From an uncultured Francisellaceae bacterium (GTDB lineage Bacteria > Pseudomonadota > Gammaproteobacteria > UBA6186 > Azoamicaceae): a stretch of 64,000 bases of DNA. Shown here in pieces: positions 58,319 through 64,000 of the stretch (position 1 is the first letter of the stretch; each line of letters starts with the position of its first letter). The position numbers were made by a program, and so were the translations under genes. The stretch covers positions 40,352 to 104,351 of the forward strand of contig CAMFJH010000006.1 of assembly GCA_945956915.1 (NCBI GenBank), given 5' to 3'. The notes beneath the pieces are model-generated. The model saw nothing but the letters and a program-made list of their open reading frames with translations. It searched no databases and was not told where the DNA came from.

Positions 58319-61300
58319 ATGCAGTCTAATTTATATAATGAAGAAAATAATTTATCTGGAATAAAAGACCTGTGCGAGAGTGTACACACATTCTCTGAAG
58401 AGCATTCTCTTGAACTTATAGAAAAAAATTATAATCTTATTTTAACTGAAACAAATTTAGCTTCTAAAGCAAAGGCTTTATTAAACCTTTGTGCATATAT
58501 TCAGAAAAAAAATATTTTCACAGAATCTGCTATAGATCTACTTCTTCAGATTTATTATGATGTTTATTGCATCTTTAAAATGCTCATTATTGAAGATAGA
58601 ACTCAGTGTCAAGAAATGCAAGAAATGCAAGAAATAATAGATAATTATTTTCTTTTCTTAAGACACTTAAGTACTGTTGAAACTCTACACCCAAAACACA
58701 ATGAGCTTATTTATTTATTAATATGTGGTGCATTTCAAAGTGCACTTAAACTTAAGATAAGTGTTAGCGATAATCTTCTACCTGAAAATCCTCAATTATA
58801 TTTTAAGCATGCTGTTTCATGGCATTACAAAAACAACACCCTGCATAATGACTGGGCTAATACTTTGCGTTTTTCCATCTTGAAATTTATATTTTTTTCT
58901 GATATGGATGAGACTTTTACTTTAAATGACATCATATTGGCACTCATAGCAATAGGAGATAAGAATGCAGAGAATTGGTTAACTAAAAATTCAGAAAAAA
59001 TTTTAAGACCTTCTGAGCGTAAACTTGTCTATGCTGCTCAAGAGCATTATAATATTGTCATATGGTTAAAAAATGTTGGATTATTTACAGAGCCGGTTTT
59101 AAAACATATAACTTGTGCAGAACAAAGATATGTCATCCTTACGGAACATTTACAAAAATCTATTCTTAAGGAAAATATATTATTAACCCTACCCCTCACG
59201 CAATATATCAAAAACAACAATCTTGAAAATACTATACTAACAGCTTTTTTACAAGAAGATAGTTTTAAAAAACAAGTTTCAACACTCAACCAGGATTCCG
59301 TTAAAAAATATGTTTCGGAGAACATCGTTTCATTACAAAAAAATGATGTTTATTTTTTCTTAGATCTATGCAACGAAAGTATAAAAACATATCCAAAAGA
59401 AGTACGCACCATCATCCTTGTAGAGTTGTATTATCAAATATATAATACTTTTCATGCATCCGACAAACTGAGCGTTGAAGAATTGACGATTGTCTCCATA
59501 ATACAAGAAAAAATACTTGAGCTTCCAGAAGCTCAGGACAAAACTTCAATTTTATATGAAATCTGTCATCTCTTATTATTCAACCTAAAAGTGTTAGAAA
59601 GTAAAAATAAAATTACAACAGATGCTAAAATACATTTCTTTAAAGCTTTGGAATACTTTCATGTTGAGAGGGCGAATTTTTTTAAATCAAAATGGACACA
59701 TGCATTAAGAACCTCAACCTTAATATTGTACTCTTCTCCTAAAGAATTCATGTTAAACTCTGAATCTTTAAACATTGAAACCGAATTCGCTCAAGAAGCA
59801 GAGGAAATTTTACAATGGGCAAAATGTGTACAACTAAATGTCCCATCTGTTATCTTAGAAAATCCAAAAGACTTACTAGCTAAAAAAATACAAGATTTAA
59901 TGATGATGCAACAAAAAGCAAGCCCAACAATCAAAACTGCTAATGTAAAGACCCTAAAAACGAAATCTCAAAACACTCAAAACTTTGTAAGGCACGATAT
60001 ACCCATGCAAACTCTTGAAAACATACAACATTCTTTAGAAGAAACTAAAGAAAATTCAGATATTATTTTCGAATCCTCTGAAAAAAAAGTTATTTTTGAA
60101 GCTCTACTGAGTTTTCTTGATGCAGGAAATGACCTAAATCCAATGGATGCCTGTATTCTTTTAGCACAACATATGAATATGAATGCTAAAATGATAGAAC
60201 TTGACTTAGGTAGTCCTCCCGTCACAACGTGGATACGTGCTGAGCTGTTAAATGAAAATATGCAATGGCGTATACGAAGTGCAGAAAATGCCGCCACACT
60301 CTATCACCCTATTTCGGAAGGAGAGTGTTATTTTAGCCCCCATAACCAAGAGATTAGAAGGCGTATAAAAATAAGAAATGATTATTATGCTTTGTCCTTA
60401 GAAGGTTCTGATGGCATGGTTAGACATCATGTTCAAGCTCAAAAAAAAGTTTTACACTCATTAAACAATATTTCTTTTCGTTTTCTCCATGCTGAAGTCC
60501 TAGGTGCTTTATCTGAGAAAATAAGGCTAATTACTTATTCAGAACCCTTAAAAGCCTACTTATTATCCTATATTAATAGTCCTTTGGCACCCCATACCCC
60601 GCTCTCTTCTATTGAAAAAAGATATCAACACATTAGCATAACACAGACAGTTCCTATTTCAAAGGCTCAATCTCTACTAATCTTATGTGACAACATACAG
60701 AGAAAAGAAATTTTGAGTGAAGATACTTTAGTTTTTTTAATAAATACGTATTACGAAGTTTACTGTATTTTGAAAGAAGAAAATGAAACCAGCTTCTCTA
60801 CACAAGAAATCCTATTAGATTATTTTGTTTGTTTAAAAGCATTATTAGATTTTCAAAATACATTCCCTCGTTATAATGAAGTAATCAACTTGCTAATATG
60901 CGGCGCTTTTAAAAATTCATTCTATAGCAATCCTTCTATTGATATTGATCAAATAGAAAACCCTGAAATGTATTTTAAACAAGCAATAGCCTCCTACACA
61001 CAATGGTATTCAGAAAAAAAGGATTTTTTTCATACAGATTGGACAAACGCTTTTCGTAATGAGATCTTAAGATTTTGTTTTTTTAATTCCAAAGAGGAAT
61101 CCTATGCAGAAAATTCAATTACTCTTGATCTTATCTGGAATGCAAATACGCTTGTAGGCCATTACTTAATCGGCAATTCAAACATGCTGTTGCCTCCAAA
61201 AAAACATCCGGAACTTTCTGACGCCATCAGTTTGTATTCAACCTATCTGTGGTTAGATCAAACTGCAGTATTTCCCATTACTGCATTTTCATTTGGCTTT

Positions 61301-61504
61301 GATGAGATACAAAATAGAATAAACGGAGTCAACCAACTTTTACAAAAATCTAAGCTCGCAGAAAACATGTTATTAACAGAACCCCTTTTTAATTATATCA
61401 ACGACGGTAATCCTGAAAATGTATTTATCACAAGGCTCTTAACTCAGCATGATGATTATAAAGCAAGTTGTAAACTTTTACAAACCAGACAAAAAAAAAA
61501 TTAA
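58319..61504 (+). CDS. Giant helical protein, N-terminal part (probably continues in next frame)
   Basis: This 1061-residue mostly helical protein has no recognised family. It carries an internal duplication: the block around residue 136 (LLICGAF) recurs at about residue 861, with matching flanks (IYYDVYC / TYYEVYC; ENILLT / ENMLLT). A middle segment (about 590-760) is not duplicated. The reading frame ends right after an A10 run (61491-61500). The repeat's second half, present in the first unit (SIKTYPKEVRTIILVELYY ... FFKSKWTHALR), continues in the next frame downstream (PDSIKNIILLGLYY ... MFKSKWAQELR). The two frames are therefore most likely one gene. AAAGG precedes the ATG. There is no signal peptide. 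Confidence 0.75.
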   Translation: MQSNLYNEENNLSGIKDLCESVHTFSEEHSLELIEKNYNLILTETNLASKAKALLNLCAYIQKKNIFTESAIDLLLQIYYDVYCIFKMLIIEDRTQCQEMQEMQEIIDNYFLFLRHLSTVETLHPKHNELIYLLICGAFQSALKLKISVSDNLLPENPQLYFKHAVSWHYKNNTLHNDWANTLRFSILKFIFFSDMDETFTLNDIILALIAIGDKNAENWLTKNSEKILRPSERKLVYAAQEHYNIVIWLKNVGLFTEPVLKHITCAEQRYVILTEHLQKSILKENILLTLPLTQYIKNNNLENTILTAFLQEDSFKKQVSTLNQDSVKKYVSENIVSLQKNDVYFFLDLCNESIKTYPKEVRTIILVELYYQIYNTFHASDKLSVEELTIVSIIQEKILELPEAQDKTSILYEICHLLLFNLKVLESKNKITTDAKIHFFKALEYFHVERANFFKSKWTHALRTSTLILYSSPKEFMLNSESLNIETEFAQEAEEILQWAKCVQLNVPSVILENPKDLLAKKIQDLMMMQQKASPTIKTANVKTLKTKSQNTQNFVRHDIPMQTLENIQHSLEETKENSDIIFESSEKKVIFEALLSFLDAGNDLNPMDACILLAQHMNMNAKMIELDLGSPPVTTWIRAELLNENMQWRIRSAENAATLYHPISEGECYFSPHNQEIRRRIKIRNDYYALSLEGSDGMVRHHVQAQKKVLHSLNNISFRFLHAEVLGALSEKIRLITYSEPLKAYLLSYINSPLAPHTPLSSIEKRYQHISITQTVPISKAQSLLILCDNIQRKEILSEDTLVFLINTYYEVYCILKEENETSFSTQEILLDYFVCLKALLDFQNTFPRYNEVINLLICGAFKNSFYSNPSIDIDQIENPEMYFKQAIASYTQWYSEKKDFFHTDWTNAFRNEILRFCFFNSKEESYAENSITLDLIWNANTLVGHYLIGNSNMLLPPKKHPELSDAISLYSTYLWLDQTAVFPITAFSFGFDEIQNRINGVNQLLQKSKLAENMLLTEPLFNYINDGNPENVFITRLLTQHDDYKASCKLLQTRQKKN

Positions 61505-63980
61505 AGGTAATAAACTTATTCCTTATCAAGCATTAACAGACAATGAATTTGAGTTTTTGTTAGAGGTTGCCGATCTAGATGAGAAAAGTTTTCCCGACTC
61601 AATAAAAAACATTATATTATTAGGTCTTTATTATAAAATATACAAACATGTAACAAAATCAGACAAAACAAGCATCTTCTCTTATGCTACTATAATAGAA
61701 AAAAATATTTTAAAATTATCAGCTACTCACGATAAAAATGATATCTTGAACGAGATATGCAATATTTTATTATTCCACTTTACCACTTCTTCAGACAATA
61801 GTCATAAGCGCATTATGACAGGTAAGAGTCAACAATATTTTTTAAATGCTATTCGTTCCGATGCACCTATTATGTTTAAATCAAAGTGGGCTCAAGAATT
61901 AAGAGAAGAAGCTTTAACTGTATATGCTATAGGGTGCCACATTATTCCCAAACTACATTTCTATACTACCAGTATAGACGAAATGTTACAACATATTGCC
62001 TCCATTGCTAAACTATCATCTCGAAATCAAACAAAGGTACAATACATCCACGAAGCAAAAACTATTTTGAAGTGGGCACAGGCTGTTGCCTTAATTCCCA
62101 CGCTTCCAACCTTATCTGACTCTAAAACGCTTCAAGAATCTGCAATATCAGAAGTCGCTATAAAAACTAAAAAAGGCAAAAAAAGCAAGGATAAGAATCC
62201 CAACACAGAATCTGAAAAAATTCCAACAGAAGCTCCTCAACAAAGCAATCTTCAAGAGGAAGAAGAAAAGAAAAAACAAGCAGAAGCATTAGAAGCACAA
62301 AATTTCCTTGAAAAGCAAAAAAAAGCAGAAGCCAGGAGATTAAAAGAAGAAGCATTCAAGAAAGAACTTCAGACCAAAGAAGCAGCCGAAAAACTTGAAA
62401 GAGAGAAAGAAAAGATAATAAGAAAAGAAACACGAAAACAACTCGAATTAAAAGCAACCGAGGAAGCTGCAAAGAAAAAAGCAGAGCAAGAAGAGCGCAC
62501 TCAGCGTCAAGCTGAAAAGAGAGCAGCCAAACAAGCTGAAGAGGCACGTGTAAAGGCTGAAAAATTAAAGCTTATCGCTCAAGAACAAGCAGAAAAAGAA
62601 GCTATCAAGGCAGAAGCTCTTCGTCAACTTCAGTTACAAGAAATACAGATACAAGCAGAAAAAGAAAGAGAATTAGCACAACTGGCATTAGAAGCCCAAG
62701 AAAAACAAGTAGCTTTAATCAAAAAAAATAATGCAGCATTAGAAATCAGTGTTATTAAGCCTCTAAGAGAGCATCATTATCAGAGAGCAGAAGAGAGAAA
62801 ACAGATTATTGAGCATCGTCCTTTTAGTTTTTTAAAATATTTAAAGGACTTTAGCTTAGATAACTTTTCAGCACTTGAAATATCTAGAGATAATCTACAA
62901 ACCCTAAAATCTATGAGTACGCCCCCAGAAGATGCAAGCACACTAGAATTATTTGGAAGTTATGTCGTCTTTATTGCAAGCCTTCGCTTAGGATTTCCTA
63001 TAGATAAAATCCGATCTCCTTCTGATATTGATATACGCATAAAATTAAAAGAAAATAGCTTGACTAACTACACAACGCTTGTAAAATACTTATTATCTTT
63101 AGGTTTTAAGTTGAAATTCCCACTAAACCCTGACCAATTTTTAGAAAGATACATTCAAAAACGTACTAAAAACGGTGGTTTTATGAGCTTGTCAAAACCT
63201 CCGCTAGCAGGGGATCCTCAATCTAAAGAAATGGAACTTTCCATTATTTTCTCTGACGTTTATGTTGCTAATACTAATCCTTTTAGCTTATTAAAACATA
63301 CGCTCCTTATAAAAAACAATCAAGCTTCTTTTAATGGTGATAATATACAGCTTAACCTAGAATTAGGAAATGACATTATTGAAAATAATTTTCAGTGTAA
63401 CATGCTTGAACCTTTAGACTTAAACTTTAAAGTCCATAATTTTTTCCCACGCGCCATAAAAAACATTGAATGCTGGAACACATTTTTTAACATGAACACA
63501 GGATCCATGCACGAGATCATAAACAGATTAAGTTTTATAACAGACTATTTCATTATACGTTTTCATTCACAAAAACATATTAAAGATTGTTATTTAGAAA
63601 TAGCGGGACTAATACATCAAGGTTATTTTCTAAAACCCGCTTCTACTCTTATTATAGAAGGTTTTTTGCAGGCATTTTTTAAAGTGCTTAATCTAGAATC
63701 AAAGCTTGCTGATAAAAAGGAAATCCTTGATCCTAAAGAAATCACTGCAGCTACACAAAAAATAAAATTAGCTTTAGAAAAGCATGTTGCTCAAGATCCC
63801 AAATCCTATACCGAATTAAAAGAAAAATCTGAAGTTTGTGAGATCTTTTATAAAAAAGTTATTCAGCTACTAGGAACTTTGGAAATATCGCAGCCTAAAA
63901 AACTGTTTTTGCTTAATTGTCAAAAAGAACGAAATAGTATTTTATCAGGGATTCCCGCCATCGATTTAACCCAGGTATAA
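61449..63980 (+). CDS. Giant protein, C-terminal part: helical repeat, coiled coil and NTase-like region
   Basis: This is an 843-residue reading frame that overlaps the previous one by 56 bp in another frame. Residues about 20-240 complete the second repeat unit of the upstream protein. Residues about 245-430 form a charged Lys/Glu/Ala/Gln coiled coil. Residues 495-600 include LELFGSYVVFIA (G503, S504) and SPSDIDIRIKL (D526, D528), matching the nucleotidyltransferase pattern GS...DxD. No ribosome-binding site supports an independent start at 61449, so it is probably translated as a continuation after slippage on A10 (one A fewer gives a single frame of about 1885 codons). Confidence 0.7.
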   Translation: MMIIKQVVNFYKPDKKKIKGNKLIPYQALTDNEFEFLLEVADLDEKSFPDSIKNIILLGLYYKIYKHVTKSDKTSIFSYATIIEKNILKLSATHDKNDILNEICNILLFHFTTSSDNSHKRIMTGKSQQYFLNAIRSDAPIMFKSKWAQELREEALTVYAIGCHIIPKLHFYTTSIDEMLQHIASIAKLSSRNQTKVQYIHEAKTILKWAQAVALIPTLPTLSDSKTLQESAISEVAIKTKKGKKSKDKNPNTESEKIPTEAPQQSNLQEEEEKKKQAEALEAQNFLEKQKKAEARRLKEEAFKKELQTKEAAEKLEREKEKIIRKETRKQLELKATEEAAKKKAEQEERTQRQAEKRAAKQAEEARVKAEKLKLIAQEQAEKEAIKAEALRQLQLQEIQIQAEKERELAQLALEAQEKQVALIKKNNAALEISVIKPLREHHYQRAEERKQIIEHRPFSFLKYLKDFSLDNFSALEISRDNLQTLKSMSTPPEDASTLELFGSYVVFIASLRLGFPIDKIRSPSDIDIRIKLKENSLTNYTTLVKYLLSLGFKLKFPLNPDQFLERYIQKRTKNGGFMSLSKPPLAGDPQSKEMELSIIFSDVYVANTNPFSLLKHTLLIKNNQASFNGDNIQLNLELGNDIIENNFQCNMLEPLDLNFKVHNFFPRAIKNIECWNTFFNMNTGSMHEIINRLSFITDYFIIRFHSQKHIKDCYLEIAGLIHQGYFLKPASTLIIEGFLQAFFKVLNLESKLADKKEILDPKEITAATQKIKLALEKHVAQDPKSYTELKEKSEVCEIFYKKVIQLLGTLEISQPKKLFLLNCQKERNSILSGIPAIDLTQV
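61491..61500 (+). other. A10 run joining two reading frames
   Basis: Ten consecutive A residues lie exactly where the upstream frame (QKKN-stop) and the downstream frame (DKKKIKG) overlap. Loss of one A, or RNA polymerase slippage yielding nine A, would fuse them. Confidence 0.8.
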
Positions 63981-64000
63981 TCAGGGTTGTAAGCCAGTGA

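Overview
The window is a stretch of bacterial chromosome, AT-rich by eye, with densely packed genes. Gene order and protein signatures point to a gammaproteobacterium: rpsP-rimM-trmD-rplS, recA-alaS-lysC-csrA, ubiB-tatABC, and sdhCDAB-sucABCD divergent from gltA. The low G+C and many eukaryote-like proteins (ankyrin repeats, leucine-rich repeats, an EI24-like membrane protein, very large coiled-coil proteins) suggest a host-associated member of the Legionellales/Coxiellales sphere, for example an amoeba-associated Berkiella- or Rickettsiella-like organism. The genus is an inference; no rRNA or species marker is present.

Layout. 1-2400: tandem hairpins, an ATPase of the ATPase_2/DUF234 type and an L,D-transpeptidase. 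2600-14800 (minus): REC-GGDEF protein with a degenerate GGDEF site, DsbC-like protein, rplS-trmD-rimM-rpsP, csrA with a long tail, lysC, alaS, recA, a MarR regulator, a 17-kDa-antigen-like lipoprotein and uvrB. 15000-17500: an ankyrin-like protein built of near-identical 99-bp units. 17700-19074: aspartate aminotransferase and tRNA-Asn. 19200-23700: an accessory block with an NTase-like/ankyrin-like protein, a frameshifted small gene and a second ATPase_2/DUF234 protein preceded by three spaced repeats. 23700-34350: TCA-cycle block sucDCBA-sdhBADC with divergent gltA. 34350-37400: sugar-phosphate-type MFS transporter, alanine dehydrogenase, small TPR protein. 37559-38698: protein resembling eukaryotic EI24. 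38581-43171: nhaA-glnA, TusA and a PP-loop enzyme, excisionase-like HTH protein. 43500-46340: hypothetical protein, APH-fold kinase, LRR protein. 46500-51180: typA, proline iminopeptidase, membrane protein, DUF1704/MATCAP-like metallopeptidase. 51260-56530 (minus): tatC, a 50-residue tatB, tatA, ubiB, mdh, malic enzyme, rpmE. 56680-64000: murI, an exported ankyrin protein and two overlapping large reading frames that look like one giant protein split at an A10 run.

How the parts work together. The central block encodes most of the oxidative TCA half (citrate synthase, E1 and E2 of 2-oxoglutarate dehydrogenase, succinyl-CoA synthetase, succinate dehydrogenase, malate dehydrogenase), with alanine dehydrogenase, malic enzyme, aspartate aminotransferase and glutamine synthetase linking amino acids to it. 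Housekeeping operons are interrupted by genes that look host-directed. Most striking are the EI24-like protein, the A10-split giant protein with an NTase-like C-terminal region, the 18-unit ankyrin-like array, and several core enzymes with altered regulatory or assembly sites (GlnA, SucB, TatB, the GGDEF protein).
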